A stretch of DNA of 64,000 nt from Litoreibacter janthinus (GCF_900111945.1 NZ_FOYO01000001.1:2735751-2799750), one strand, 5' to 3'. Shown: positions 1 through 9,004, counted from the first letter of the stretch. Numbers and translations are program-made. The notes: generated by a model not told the origin, from the sequence alone.

Positions 1-1674
1 GCCGCCCGGCCAAGGTCGTGCGAACGCTGCCACATATGGGGCATGCGCAACCTCGTCCCCTTTAAGAAGCGGCAGGTCCATGAACTGAGCCACCACCGGA
101 ACAGGCACCGCAAAGGGGCGCACCTCGCCGACTGTCTCGACTGCTTCGCTTGGTGTGTAAATGTGGCGCTCCACCCGCACTGCCTCAATCCGGCGCGCAC
201 CGCGATCCTCTATCCGGTCAACACGGTACAATGTCGTGTCACCCCGCGCATCCGTGAGCTCTGCCAGGTCGCCTGCCCTCAGATCGCTGCGAGAGGGTGG
301 CAAAGAAAAGCTGACCGCATCCCGTGAAACCCGGGCTTCCGACAACCAACGCTCGGCAATTGTGGTCGCCTCCGCTTCGGTTAGCGCCAGCGGTAATTCG
401 TTCTGGGTTACGTCAGATGTGCCATCATGGGGGAACCGAGCGTCTGCAATACGCGCGACAAACTCACCTTCGGCCTCGACATAGCCAAGACGCACTTCTC
501 CCACGACCTCTGCCATTGGCGCGCGAACCTTCTCAAGCGTGGCGTCCCCGGAATTGACCACCAACTCCGCATCGCTCACGCCATGTTCGCTCGCATCCTT
601 TCGGGTTTGAAACACAATCTTGCCGCCGCGTTCGATCGCATCGAAACCCAGCGCGATCATCAACGGCTGCAATGCCGCGCGGGGTGTATCGAAATCGGCG
701 ACGCTAAAACCGCGCACGATGCCATGAAGGTTGGTCGCGTCATAATCTATGAAGCTGACACTTTCACAGATTTCACCAACGACATGCGCCAACGGCATCA
801 CAGAGGTCCGACCGGTCAGCCAATGCCCCGTCACGTGATTTTGCCCGTCACTCCAAATCGAAAGATCGCTTGGAAAATTCGGCCAAGGTCGCGCATCCCA
901 CGCCCAAACGAAAGCCCGCGACATGTCCACCATCGGGCCGTCGTAAAGAGAGCTCTCGGGATTGTTCTCGGATTCACCAAAAAAGCCGTAATAGGCGCGC
1001 AAGTACTGCATTTGAACATAGTCATCCCGCTTGCCGCTTGAGAAATGCGGGATCGCGCTTTCGCTAGATTTCGGATCTAGAAACTTGTTCGGCTCGTTCG
1101 GAGCTTTGTTGATTGCGGCGCAGCCAATCTCATCCACCCAAGCCGCGTCAAACTGCGGGCCGCGCATATGCTCAGGCGAGGACGCGCTATGCGCCTCCGC
1201 GACAGCTCCGTTCGGCCACACAAGGCGACGCCGTGTCGCTTGCCATTCAGGGCGCCGATCAGGGGGCGAGCATGCCAGTATCCCGCTGTCGCCAAAAATC
1301 ATCACGTCCCTTACTTGGTCAAACGTCTCGCCCACCAACGCCACGCGCCGCGCACGGCCCGCGTCACCGGGCATGTTGCCTTCGACCATCATCCGCACCC
1401 ATTCGGCGCCGGCACGTGTCTTACCCGCGCCGCGCCCGCCCATAATCACCCAAGATCGCCAATCGACTTGCGGTGGCAGCTGATGCGGATGGGCCCAAAA
1501 GTCGAACAGGAACGGCAGAGCCGACATTTCCTGCTCGCTCAACCCGTCAAGAAAGGCGTCCTGCACCGCTCGCGGCGCGGATGCTATCAAGGCGGCGCCT
1601 GATCTCAATTCGGGCTGCTCCAAGGTCGAGGGCGTATTCTCCAGCTCGACCGGCACGCTTTCTGCGGTGTTCAT
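1..1674 (-). CDS. GTA terminase (orfg2)-orfg15 chimeric frame, partial
   Basis: An open frame of 558 codons that runs off the left edge. It starts at 1674, inside the 3' end of orfg1. Residues 1 to about 178 are the front of the gene transfer agent large terminase: GGRGAGKTRAGAEWVR is the Walker A region and FDAAWVDE looks like Walker B. Right after AWVDE (about 1123-1140) the protein becomes the C-terminal part of GTA orfg15: EIGCAAINKAPNEPNKF, DPKSSES and RDDYVQMQYLRA are typical of the GTA_TIM domain, followed by a Phage-tail_3-like stretch (LHGIVRGFSVADF). The rest of the ATPase, the nuclease domain and every gene between orfg2 and orfg15 (portal, protease, capsid, tail) are absent. I traced the frame to base 1 without a stop. 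It is either a deletion scar in the genome or a mis-assembly at a short shared sequence. It cannot be a working terminase. Confidence 0.85.
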   Translation of the reverse strand, partial: MNTAESVPVELENTPSTLEQPELRSGAALIASAPRAVQDAFLDGLSEQEMSALPFLFDFWAHPHQLPPQVDWRSWVIMGGRGAGKTRAGAEWVRMMVEGNMPGDAGRARRVALVGETFDQVRDVMIFGDSGILACSPPDRRPEWQATRRRLVWPNGAVAEAHSASSPEHMRGPQFDAAWVDEIGCAAINKAPNEPNKFLDPKSSESAIPHFSSGKRDDYVQMQYLRAYYGFFGESENNPESSLYDGPMVDMSRAFVWAWDARPWPNFPSDLSIWSDGQNHVTGHWLTGRTSVMPLAHVVGEICESVSFIDYDATNLHGIVRGFSVADFDTPRAALQPLMIALGFDAIERGGKIVFQTRKDASEHGVSDAELVVNSGDATLEKVRAPMAEVVGEVRLGYVEAEGEFVARIADARFPHDGTSDVTQNELPLALTEAEATTIAERWLSEARVSRDAVSFSLPPSRSDLRAGDLAELTDARGDTTLYRVDRIEDRGARRIEAVRVERHIYTPSEAVETVGEVRPFAVPVPVVAQFMDLPLLKGDEVAHAPYVAAFARPWPGG

Positions 1675-1903
1675 CCAGTTTTCCTTCTGCGTCTCTACTC
1701 GTGTTCAACAGATGCTGAAGATCCGTCTTCAGCTTTGCTTTCAGGGTTGAAGGAACCGATTGGTCTGTACGCACACGCCGCCATTCCCGTCTGACTTCCA
1801 TCGTCAGGTCATGGGCCATGATCGTTAGGTCCTCCAAAATCTCGTCTACAGTCTTCGTCACCAATGTGTCCGGCGAGCCGGGTGAATCAGGGGTCTCTGT
1901 CAT
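1547..1903 (-). CDS. GTA small terminase-like protein (orfg1)
   Basis: 118 residues, mostly charged and helical, with the core LTMEVRREWRRVRTD and RAGEYALDLGAARIEI that I recognise from the first gene of Rhodobacterales gene transfer agents. That protein acts as small terminase, recognising DNA for packaging. The start at 1903 has a strong AGGAGG site. The 3' end overlaps the downstream terminase start by 128 bases. The gene looks intact, but its partner terminase is truncated and fused to orfg15, so packaging from this locus should be dead. Family call by memory of the sequence, not by a search. Confidence 0.85.
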   Translation of the reverse strand: MTETPDSPGSPDTLVTKTVDEILEDLTIMAHDLTMEVRREWRRVRTDQSVPSTLKAKLKTDLQHLLNTSRDAEGKLDEHRRKRAGRAGEYALDLGAARIEIRRRLDSIRAASGAGRLS

Positions 1904-1963
1904 GGGGCCTCCTGCGTCCCTCGCCAGCGGCGGGGAGGCTCAGTCTAGGGACGGAAAAACAAA

Positions 1964-1999
1964 AAAGCGGCCTTGGATCCTCGTGACCCGAGCCGCTTT
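1964..1999 (-). terminator. Intrinsic terminator after mltG
   Basis: Perfect 8-base arms AAAGCGGC and GCCGCTTT around a 20-base loop, followed on the minus strand by a T run. It lies between the mltG stop and the orfg1 start, so it should end the fabF-mltG transcript and insulate the GTA genes. Confidence 0.65.
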
Positions 2000-2117
2000 C
2001 TCTATTCGTCCGTCTTGAGAAGACTTGTCTCTCACCAAAGGGCAAAAGTCAAGAAGTTGCGCCTCACCAGAAGTTGCGAACGCCGTTTGTTAACAATGCG
2101 TTAACGTCAATTCCTGC

Positions 2118-3275
2118 CTAGTTATTGGCGTTGCGTTCTGCTTCGATCTTGCGCCACTTCGCCACGTTTTCGTTGTGCTCTTGGATCGTCACAGCAAACG
2201 CATGGCCGCCGGTGCCATCCGCCACAAAGAAGATGAACGGGGTTTCGTCTGGGTTCAGCGCCGCCTCGATCGACAACCGGCCAGGGTTGGCAATCGGCGT
2301 CGGTGGCAAGGCCGGGATCACGTAGGTGTTGAAGGGCGTCTCGCGGCGCAACTCCGACTGCCGCAGGCCGCGTCCAAGAACGCCTTCCCCCCGGGTAATC
2401 CCGTAGATCACAGCAGGGTCGGTTTGCAGCTTGATTCCTTGGCGTAAACGGTTGGTGAACACGCTGGCAACCTGACGCCGCTCCTCGGCAATGCCGGTCT
2501 CTTTCTCGATGATTGAGGCAAGCACCAGCGCCTCCTCAGGGGATTTCAGCGGAACATCAGGGTCTCTGTTTTCCCAAGCCTCAGCCAAAATCCGTTCCTG
2601 AGCCGCCGTCATCCGCGCAATCAACTCTTCGCGCTGCGCTCCGGGCACCACTTCATAGCTGTCGGGGGCAAGGCTCCCCTCTGCGGGCGTTGCGTCGATC
2701 TCGCCTTCCAGCACGTCCAGCGCACGCAGGCTGTCGACAATCTGCCAGCTGGTCGCGCCCTCAGCCACGGTAACGCGGTATCGGACATCACGGTCGTCGC
2801 GCGCTTCAAGATACTCCGCCGGAACTTCATCCACACCGGGGGTGTAGTTCGCGGTTTCCACATATGCGTTCGTTGAAGGGTCCAACTCACGCACCACCGC
2901 GCGGCGCGAGGTCACGCCAATGCGGTAAACCACTTCCGTGCCACAGGTGTTCTGACCGCCGCGGGTCACGATATCAACGATCTCTTCCATCGATGCGCCG
3001 GCTGGCACCAGAAAGCTGCCCGCTTTGAGTTTCTGCGACTTGTCCGCATAGTCCGCGCCAATGCGGAAGATGCGCCCGTTGGACACCGCGCCTTTCGCCT
3101 CAAGCTCGCGCGACACCAGCGCCATCGAACCGCCCAAAGGAACCCGAACGCAAATCGCGTCGTCCAAAGGGCCTGTTTTGCTGTATTGCGACTGCCCCCA
3201 GCCCACCAATGCGCCGGCAGCAATCAGCAGCAAGATAAACAGAGTCAGAAAGTTCGAGGCGATAGATTTCCACAT
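2118..3275 (-). CDS. mltG: Endolytic murein transglycosylase MltG
   Basis: 385 residues, the usual length for MltG/YceG. One N-terminal membrane segment (about residues 7-27) anchors the enzyme in the inner membrane with the catalytic part in the periplasm. The signature ASIIEKETG, around residue 260, carries the catalytic glutamate and is followed by the conserved VFTNRL and LQTDPAVIYG. MltG cuts nascent glycan strands and so sets where chains end during peptidoglycan synthesis. Only 7 bases separate it from the fabF stop, so the two are cotranscribed, a common arrangement in alphaproteobacteria. Confidence 0.95.
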   Translation of the reverse strand: MWKSIASNFLTLFILLLIAAGALVGWGQSQYSKTGPLDDAICVRVPLGGSMALVSRELEAKGAVSNGRIFRIGADYADKSQKLKAGSFLVPAGASMEEIVDIVTRGGQNTCGTEVVYRIGVTSRRAVVRELDPSTNAYVETANYTPGVDEVPAEYLEARDDRDVRYRVTVAEGATSWQIVDSLRALDVLEGEIDATPAEGSLAPDSYEVVPGAQREELIARMTAAQERILAEAWENRDPDVPLKSPEEALVLASIIEKETGIAEERRQVASVFTNRLRQGIKLQTDPAVIYGITRGEGVLGRGLRQSELRRETPFNTYVIPALPPTPIANPGRLSIEAALNPDETPFIFFVADGTGGHAFAVTIQEHNENVAKWRKIEAERNANN

Positions 3276-3282
3276 GAGCGGA

Positions 3283-4536
3283 TTACACTTTCCCCATAAT
3301 CAGGCAAGCATTGGTGCCGCCGAAGCCGAAGCTGTTGGATAAAACGACATTAACTTCGCGCTCTACAGCCTTGTTTGCACACAGATCAATGTCCGTTTCT
3401 GTCGCCGGATTATCAAGGTTGATCGTGGGCGGGCAAATCTGGTCACGCAATGCTAGAATGCAGAAGATCGCCTCGATCGCGCCGGCAGCACCCAGCAGGT
3501 GGCCCGTCATTGATTTGGTTGACGACATGGTCGCGCCCTTACAGGCATCGCCCAGCAGCCGCTCCACGGCGCTCAACTCAATCGTGTCGGCCATGGTCGA
3601 GGTGCCATGCGCGTTGATATAGTCGATCTGCGACGGCTTGATCCCCGCGCGTTTCACTGCCGCCCGCATCGCCCGCTCTGCACCCTCGTGGTCAGGGGGC
3701 GGTGCCGTGATGTGATAGGCATCGCCCGACAGGCCGTAGCCCAGCACTTCGGCGTAAATCTTCGCACCGCGCGCTTTGGCATGTTCGTACTCTTCCAGCA
3801 CGACAACGCCCGCGCCCTCGCCCATCACGAAGCCGTCGCGGTCCGCATCCCAAGGCCGAGAGGCTTTGGTTGGATCTTCCGCGCCAGTCGTCGACAGTGC
3901 TTTGCATGCGTTGAAGCCCGCAATGCCAATCTCGCAAATCGGGCTCTCCGCACCGCCTGCAATCATCACATCGGCGTCGTCCAGCGCAATCAACCGTGCG
4001 GCGTCGCCAATGGCATGCGCACCGGTGGAACACGCCGTCACAACAGCGTGGTTCGGTCCCTTGAAGCCATAGCGGATGGACACTTGCCCGGACACCAGGT
4101 TCACCAAGGCCCCCGGAATAAAGAACGGCGACACGCGGCGTGGGCCGCGTTCCTTGATCAGCACAGCCGTGTCGGCAATCGAGGATAGCCCGCCAATGCC
4201 AGAGCCGATCATCACGCCGGTGCGTTCCAGTTCGGTTTGGTCCTCGGGGGTCCAGCCTGCGTCTTCCACAGCCTGTTGGGCTGCAGCCATCCCGTAAAGG
4301 ATGAAGTCGTCAACCTTACGCTGCTCTTTGGGCTCCATATAGATGTCGGCGTTGAACTCGCCTTCGCCCTCACCGCGCGGCACTTCGCAGGCGTAGCCCG
4401 TCCCCAGATGGGAGGCATCAAATTTCTGAATAGTCCGCGCCCCGGATTTTCCTGCCAGCGCATTCTTCCACGTGGTCTCCACGCCGTCGCCCAAAGGCGT
4501 TACCATCCCAAGACCGGTCACAACAACTCGACGCAT
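3283..4536 (-). CDS. fabF: 3-oxoacyl-ACP synthase II
   Basis: 417 residues. Condenses malonyl-ACP with growing acyl-ACP in fatty acid elongation and is the enzyme that makes temperature-dependent cis-vaccenate precursors. Catalytic Cys169 lies in VVTACSTGAHAIG; the two histidines lie in NAHGTST and KSMTGHLLGAAG; the C-terminal SFGFGGTNA is intact. I start at 4536 (MRRVVVTGLG), preceded by an AAGGGG site, rather than at the in-frame ATG 27 bases upstream. It forms an operon with mltG. Here fabF is separated from acpP by a GST gene and a VOC gene. Confidence 0.96.
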   Translation of the reverse strand: MRRVVVTGLGMVTPLGDGVETTWKNALAGKSGARTIQKFDASHLGTGYACEVPRGEGEGEFNADIYMEPKEQRKVDDFILYGMAAAQQAVEDAGWTPEDQTELERTGVMIGSGIGGLSSIADTAVLIKERGPRRVSPFFIPGALVNLVSGQVSIRYGFKGPNHAVVTACSTGAHAIGDAARLIALDDADVMIAGGAESPICEIGIAGFNACKALSTTGAEDPTKASRPWDADRDGFVMGEGAGVVVLEEYEHAKARGAKIYAEVLGYGLSGDAYHITAPPPDHEGAERAMRAAVKRAGIKPSQIDYINAHGTSTMADTIELSAVERLLGDACKGATMSSTKSMTGHLLGAAGAIEAIFCILALRDQICPPTINLDNPATETDIDLCANKAVEREVNVVLSNSFGFGGTNACLIMGKV

Positions 4537-4689
4537 ACCCCACCCCTTTTTTCTATAGCACAAGGTTTATCCCCCGCGTCTTACACGCCCACGACCCAAA
4601 GGGGCAAGGCGTCAGCATGGGAATTCATAACTGCGCACAAGATGGATTGGCAACTTCACGCCTGCAAGGGGGAAGGTTACACTTGGGCT

Positions 4690-5322
4690 ATGTATGACAT
4701 CTATTCCGTCGATCATTCACTCTATTGTGCCAAACTCCGCCTCGTGCTGCGCACCAAGGGGCTGAACTGGCGCGACCTGGCCCCGCCCGAGGATTACCTG
4801 TCGCTGGTCCCCACGGGGAACCTTCCCGCGTTGGCCGACAAAGAGCTGATCCTGACAGACAGCGAGGCGATTGCCGAATACCTCGACGAAAAACACCCCG
4901 ACCCCGCGATGCTGCCCAAGGGCCTTATCCCGCGCGCCAAATGCCGCGAGCTGTCGCGCTTTCACGACACAAGACTGGAACCGGCGCTACGGTTGCTGTT
5001 CCGCAATGTCTCGCCGGCTACGCGCGTTGCGTCCGAGGTGCAGGCAGCGCACGCCGAGATCACCAAACGCCTGACTGCGCTGAGCACGCTGCTAGACCAA
5101 AGCCCGCTCCCCCGCGACCGCCTCTGGCTAAGTGATTGCGGCTTGATCGTCACGTTGGAATGGCTGGAGCTAATGGAGACCCACACCGTCCTGCCCCTGT
5201 TGCACTGGTCAGACACCGTGCGCACCTACCGCGCGCAGATGTCCGCCCTTCCCCAGGTCGTGCAGGAACTGGCGTTCTACCGCCCGCATATGCGGGAGTG
5301 GATGGAGGGGAAGTTGGGGTGA
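4690..5322 (+). CDS. Glutathione S-transferase-like protein
   Basis: 210 residues with an N-terminal thioredoxin fold: YSVDHSLYCAKLRLVL, then TGNLPALADKELILTDSEAI with the cis-proline and the SEAI turn that binds the glutathione gamma-glutamyl group. The C-terminal half is all-helical, as in GSTs. The substrate cannot be told. A serine or the cysteine of SLYC may be the thiol-activating residue. It is transcribed away from fabF with a 153-base divergent gap. Another in-frame ATG lies 39 bases upstream, but it would add residues outside the fold, so I use 4690. Confidence 0.8.
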   Translation: MYDIYSVDHSLYCAKLRLVLRTKGLNWRDLAPPEDYLSLVPTGNLPALADKELILTDSEAIAEYLDEKHPDPAMLPKGLIPRAKCRELSRFHDTRLEPALRLLFRNVSPATRVASEVQAAHAEITKRLTALSTLLDQSPLPRDRLWLSDCGLIVTLEWLELMETHTVLPLLHWSDTVRTYRAQMSALPQVVQELAFYRPHMREWMEGKLG

Positions 5323-5714
5323 GGCAACTTGATCAGTAAATAGCTTAGGTGAATGTCCATTTTGAGCCCAACTTGCCGGATGCGGCACAGTGCACGAATG
5401 TCCGGTTTTGACACGCCCTCAGAAGTACCTGCATATCTGACGGAAGTGGGTAGCCTGTTCACATTCGTTTCTGTGCGGACAGCGGTACATCGATGTTTCT
5501 AAGGCCGGATTTGATGCATAAACGGGGCAAAGCAAAAGCTCTTGATAGCGCAATGAACGAAGCCACGCGTCATTCCGAACCGTTCATGGCGGGACGGCCA
5601 GAAAACTGAAAGTATTCGCCGGTTGATTGAGCGAGTATAAGCCGCCATGTACGGCCAACTTGGGCACATAAGTTGTGGCAAGGGGCTTTTGTCTGATATT
5701 CCGATCATCCCCGT
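5323..5714. other. Intergenic stretch with decayed repeat-like sequence
   Basis: 392 bases with no supported gene and visibly lower GC than the flanks. It contains two related phrases, GAATGTCCATTTTGAG at 5351 and GAATGTCCGGTTTTGA at 5396. Short phrases of the type AATGTCCGCTTTGRGC are, from memory, scattered in intergenic DNA of this family. The 69-residue minus-strand frame at 5499-5708 has no recognisable motif and looks accidental. This is probably a remnant of inserted DNA between the GST and VOC genes. Confidence 0.4.
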
Positions 5715-6068
5715 CTAGGAGCCAACGAGTTCAGCCACTGTTCCATCGGGCAATCGGAAGTGCACCCAATGACGGTCATCTTCGGATTGGATTTCGGTGA
5801 GTTGCTCAACTCCGATCCGCGTCAGTCGCTCCCAGCTTCTTTGGAAATCCGGAACTGAGAAACCGACGACTGGCCCCGTCGTGAAGAAACTGTGGAAGGC
5901 GTTTGCATAGCCGTAAGCTTCCAACCGCGTACCGTCTGATAGAAGATACCCGACCTGATCAGGTGATGTATCAGTCGGAACCATTTCGAGACCCTCTTCA
6001 AAAATCTCACGTAAGGCTTCTAGATCAGTCGAACGAAAACCAACAAAACCAACTTTCTCGACGGCCAT
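5715..6068 (-). CDS. VOC-family (glyoxalase/dioxygenase superfamily) protein
   Basis: 117 residues, one vicinal-oxygen-chelate module: MAVEKVGFVGFRSTDLEALREIF opens the first beta-alpha unit, and the C-terminal HWVHFRLPDGTVAELVG is the typical closing strand with a possible metal-ligand glutamate. Usual metal-binding histidines are not obvious at the N terminus, so it may be a binding protein rather than an enzyme. Start at 6068 has a GGGAGGA-like site upstream. It lies on the same strand as acpP, downstream of the acpP terminator, and so is probably a separate unit. Confidence 0.75.
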   Translation of the reverse strand: MAVEKVGFVGFRSTDLEALREIFEEGLEMVPTDTSPDQVGYLLSDGTRLEAYGYANAFHSFFTTGPVVGFSVPDFQRSWERLTRIGVEQLTEIQSEDDRHWVHFRLPDGTVAELVGS

Positions 6069-6246
6069 CTCTTCCTCCCAAAGGACTTGCTGCCCACCTC
6101 TTCTATCAAGACTTCGCCATATGGCCGAAGACTATAAAGGCAATTACGTCGAAGTCGCCGTCCAAAAGCAGACATTGGCGCAGCCGCAGCGAATTGGTGC
6201 TTCGTCCGCAAAGCCGACAATCAAACATCTTTTCCCAAAACAAAAA

Positions 6247-6268
6247 ATGGCGCCCCGAAGAGCGCCAT
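6247..6268 (-). terminator. Intrinsic terminator of acpP
   Basis: Arms ATGGCGC and GCGCCAT with an 8-base loop. On the minus strand the stem is followed by six Ts, 30 bases past the acpP stop. Confidence 0.8.
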
Positions 6269-6298
6269 CTTTAATCTCGTCAAAGCTGTAAGGTGAAC

Positions 6299-6532
6299 TT
6301 AGGAAGCTTCGGTGATGAATTTCGTCGCGTCGCCGAAAGTCTGGATGGTTTCTGCAGCGTCGTCTGGGATCTCGATCCCGAACTCTTCTTCGAACGCCAT
6401 AACCAGCTCAACGGTGTCGAGGCTGTCTGCGCCCAGATCGTCGATGAACGATGCGTTTTCAACAACTTTGTCTTCTTCTACACCAAGGTGCTCGACAACG
6501 ATCTTTTTAACGCGGTCTGCGATATCGCTCAT
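6299..6532 (-). CDS. acpP: Acyl carrier protein
   Basis: 77 residues, acidic. Ser37 in [12 protein letters not shown] takes the 4'-phosphopantetheine arm that carries the growing fatty acid. The start at 6532 ([10 protein letters not shown]) is preceded by GAGGAA; a longer in-frame start adds 33 residues without ACP character. It has its own likely promoter (6672-6699) and terminator, fitting the high expression ACP needs, and follows fabG on the same strand. Confidence 0.98.
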   Translation of the reverse strand: MSDIADRVKKIVVEHLGVEEDKVVENASFIDDLGADSLDTVELVMAFEEEFGIEIPDDAAETIQTFGDATKFITEAS

Positions 6533-6671
6533 GTTGTATTCCTCGTAGTTGCTCGGGAAGGCCCCGATTTGTGGCGGGCAGGTTTCCCCGCCCAGTTGGT
6601 ATCGGCCATTTGGCCTGTTATCTCGCCGCAAACGCGGCCACCAGAGGAAACCCCCTAGCGTATCTGCGCCG

Positions 6672-6699
6672 CCTATAGCACACCAAATGGGGAACGCAA
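6672..6699 (-). promoter_or_regulatory. Probable acpP promoter
   Basis: Read on the minus strand: TTGCGT, a 16-base spacer, then TATAGG. It lies between the fabG stop and acpP and implies a leader of roughly 130 bases. Found by eye. Confidence 0.5.
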
Positions 6700-6750
6700 A
6701 CGCTTATACAACCCTCATTTGACCTTAGGGAAATCGCCGCGCCGCAGCGC

Positions 6751-7488
6751 TTAGATCATTGCCATTCCGCCGTTCACATGCAGCGTCGTCCCTGTAGTAT
6801 AGCCCGCCTCGGCGCTGGCAAGATAGAGTGCGGCCGAAGCAATTTCACCTGCGTCGCCCATCCGGCCAGCCGGAATTTGCCCAAGGATGCCAGCTTTTTG
6901 GTCATCCGTCAGCTTTTCTGTCATTGGGGTGGTGATAAAGCCCGGCGCGATGCAATTGACTGTGATCCCGCGCGACGCGACCTCATAGGCCAGCGACTTG
7001 GACATCCCCACCATTCCAGCCTTGGATGCCGCGTAGTTCCCCTGCCCCGGATTGCCCGTGGCCCCGACAACGCTGGAGATATTCACGATCCGCCCCCAAC
7101 GCGCCTTCATCATGCCGCGCAAAACGCCTTTGCACAGCTTGAAGGTCGAGGTCAGGTTGACATCGATCACCGATTGCCACTCGTCATCCGACATGCGCAT
7201 GAACAGGTTGTCCCGCGTGATCCCCGCGTTGTTGACCAGAATATCCACCGCGCCCATCGCCTCGACTGCCTGCTTGGGAAGCGCGTCGACGGCTTCAAAG
7301 TCGCTCAGGTTGCAAGGTAGTACATGCGCACGGTCGCCCAGCTCAGCTGCCAATGCCTCCAGCGGTTCTACCCGTGTGCCAGACAGCGCGACCGTTGCGC
7401 CTTGTGCGTGTAACACTTTGGCGATCTCGCCGCCGATACCACCGGACGCACCCGTTACCAGCGCCGATTTTCCTTCTAGGTTAAACAT
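6751..7488 (-). CDS. fabG: 3-oxoacyl-ACP reductase
   Basis: 245 residues, short-chain dehydrogenase fold. NADPH-binding GASGGIGG is at residues 13-20, NNAG near 87, and the catalytic Ser139, Tyr152 and Lys156 are in place (NYAASKAG). It reduces 3-oxoacyl-ACP to 3-hydroxyacyl-ACP, the second step of each elongation round. It lies 24 bases after the COG3904-like lipoprotein gene and belongs to the fabD-led operon. Confidence 0.96.
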   Translation of the reverse strand: MFNLEGKSALVTGASGGIGGEIAKVLHAQGATVALSGTRVEPLEALAAELGDRAHVLPCNLSDFEAVDALPKQAVEAMGAVDILVNNAGITRDNLFMRMSDDEWQSVIDVNLTSTFKLCKGVLRGMMKARWGRIVNISSVVGATGNPGQGNYAASKAGMVGMSKSLAYEVASRGITVNCIAPGFITTPMTEKLTDDQKAGILGQIPAGRMGDAGEIASAALYLASAEAGYTTGTTLHVNGGMAMI

Positions 7489-7512
7489 CTTACTGCCCTT
7501 TCTTAAACTTCG

Positions 7513-8073
7513 TTAGCGTGTGACCACACCGTATTTGATTAACTCATTTCGGGTCATAACATGCACACTGTCAAACGGTGCGGCCTCCACTGTGAACCAG
7601 TAAAAGGCGTCAGAGCCCAACATATCTTCAATGTAGCCGCGCGTTGGCTCGTGCTGCTTGGCACCGCGCGGATAGTCTCGAGCCGTGCCGAACCCGGTTT
7701 CCCATTCATGCACACCCACAACAGCGCCCGCAGGCACCGTGCGCTGCACACCGGCCAAGAATAGATCGACCCCGCCCGAATACACCTCGGAGGATGGCAG
7801 CATCCGTGTCGCCAAGCCGCGGTCCCGCAACGTGTATCCCATCTCAGCGACCACGTCGTCGTCCAGAGAACCCTCAACCTTGCCTAAAACGACTTCTCTC
7901 AGCGTCGGATTATCGTCCAACACCCCCACAAACTGCCTGAGCGCGCGGGTGTTGATGATGCCATCCATGCGCAGAACCTGCCCTTCAACCTGCAAGTTCA
8001 GGGTTTGGGACATGTTCTCGACCGTCCCGCAGCCCGCCAGAAGGGCCAGCGAAAGAAGGCGGGCTTTATGCAC
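7513..8073 (-). CDS. Predicted lipoprotein, ClpP/crotonase-like fold (COG3904 type)
   Basis: 186 residues. The N terminus is a short lipoprotein signal with lipobox LLAGC (Cys15), so the protein is probably anchored in a membrane facing the periplasm. The rest resembles the COG3904 group, distantly like ClpP/crotonase folds: GIINTRALRQF, then LREVVLGKVEGSLDDD, and RMLPSSEVYSGGVDLFLAG where ClpP-like folds place an oxyanion turn. I see no certain catalytic triad. The gene overlaps the end of fabD by 8 bases and precedes fabG, so it is cotranscribed with fatty-acid genes, but no role there is established. Confidence 0.65.
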   Translation of the reverse strand: MHKARLLSLALLAGCGTVENMSQTLNLQVEGQVLRMDGIINTRALRQFVGVLDDNPTLREVVLGKVEGSLDDDVVAEMGYTLRDRGLATRMLPSSEVYSGGVDLFLAGVQRTVPAGAVVGVHEWETGFGTARDYPRGAKQHEPTRGYIEDMLGSDAFYWFTVEAAPFDSVHVMTRNELIKYGVVTR

Positions 8074-9004
8074 TCAGCGACTCCACGGCCGCCTTCACAT
8101 CGTCAGCCGTTCCAACCGCAAGGGTGCCGATGTCGCGATTGATGCGTCGGATCATACCCGACAACGCTTTGCCTGCACCGATCTCCCAAATCTCGGTCAC
8201 ACCATGATCGCCCATGTACCCAATGCTTTCGCGCCAGCGCACGGAACTGGTGATTTGCTCGACCAGCAGGTTGCGAATGGTCAGCGGGTCATTCACGGCG
8301 GAGGCAAGCACGTTCACCACCACCGGAACAGCTGGGACTTCGATATCCACATCGTCCAACGCCCCTGCCATTACGCGGGCGGCAGGCTCCATAAGAGCGC
8401 AATGGAATGGAGCGCTAACAGGCAAAAGCACCGCACGCTTCGCACCGCGCGCCTTGGCGATCTCCACCGCGCGCTCCACCGCAGCTTTATGACCGGACAC
8501 AACAACTTGGCCCGGATCATTGTCATTCGCGGCTTGGCAAACGTCGTCCCCTGCGGCCTCCGCGGCCACCTCTTGCACTGTCGCGAAGTCCAAACCCAGC
8601 AGCGCCGCCATTGCACCGACACCGACCGGCACAGCCTCTTGCATTGCCAAGCCGCGGGTCCGCAGCAACCGAGCAGTGTCCGCAACGGTAATAGAGCCAG
8701 CAGCGGCCAAGGCAGAATACTCGCCCAGCGAATGGCCTGCGACGTAGGCAGCAGCGTCAATGCTCACCCCTTCGGATTTCAGCGCGGCCATGACAGCCAA
8801 GGACGTTGCCATCAGCGCGGGTTGTGCGTTTTGGGTAAGAGTCAGCGTATCTTGCTCGCCCTCCCAGATCAGCTTGGACAGCTTTTCGCCCAACGCCTCG
8901 TCGACCTCGTCGAAGACGGCTTTTGCCTCTGGGTAGGACTCGGCCAAATCGCGCCCCATCCCGATGGTCTGGGCCCCTTGGCCCGGAAATACAAATGCGC
9001 GCAT
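8066..9004 (-). CDS. fabD: Malonyl-CoA:ACP transacylase
   Basis: 312 residues. Transfers malonyl from CoA to ACP, feeding chain elongation. Motifs: FPGQGAQ at residues 6-12, the nucleophile Ser92 in GHSLGE, and the second active-site histidine in SAPFHCALM. First gene of the minus-strand operon fabD-lipoprotein-fabG. The 169-base gap to the next, divergent gene holds both promoters. Confidence 0.96.
   Translation of the reverse strand: MRAFVFPGQGAQTIGMGRDLAESYPEAKAVFDEVDEALGEKLSKLIWEGEQDTLTLTQNAQPALMATSLAVMAALKSEGVSIDAAAYVAGHSLGEYSALAAAGSITVADTARLLRTRGLAMQEAVPVGVGAMAALLGLDFATVQEVAAEAAGDDVCQAANDNDPGQVVVSGHKAAVERAVEIAKARGAKRAVLLPVSAPFHCALMEPAARVMAGALDDVDIEVPAVPVVVNVLASAVNDPLTIRNLLVEQITSSVRWRESIGYMGDHGVTEIWEIGAGKALSGMIRRINRDIGTLAVGTADDVKAAVESLSA

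Noticed and set aside
5499..5708. 69-residue minus-strand frame in the gap before the VOC gene
   Set aside because: No motif, no good ribosome site, and it lies in sequence that looks decayed.
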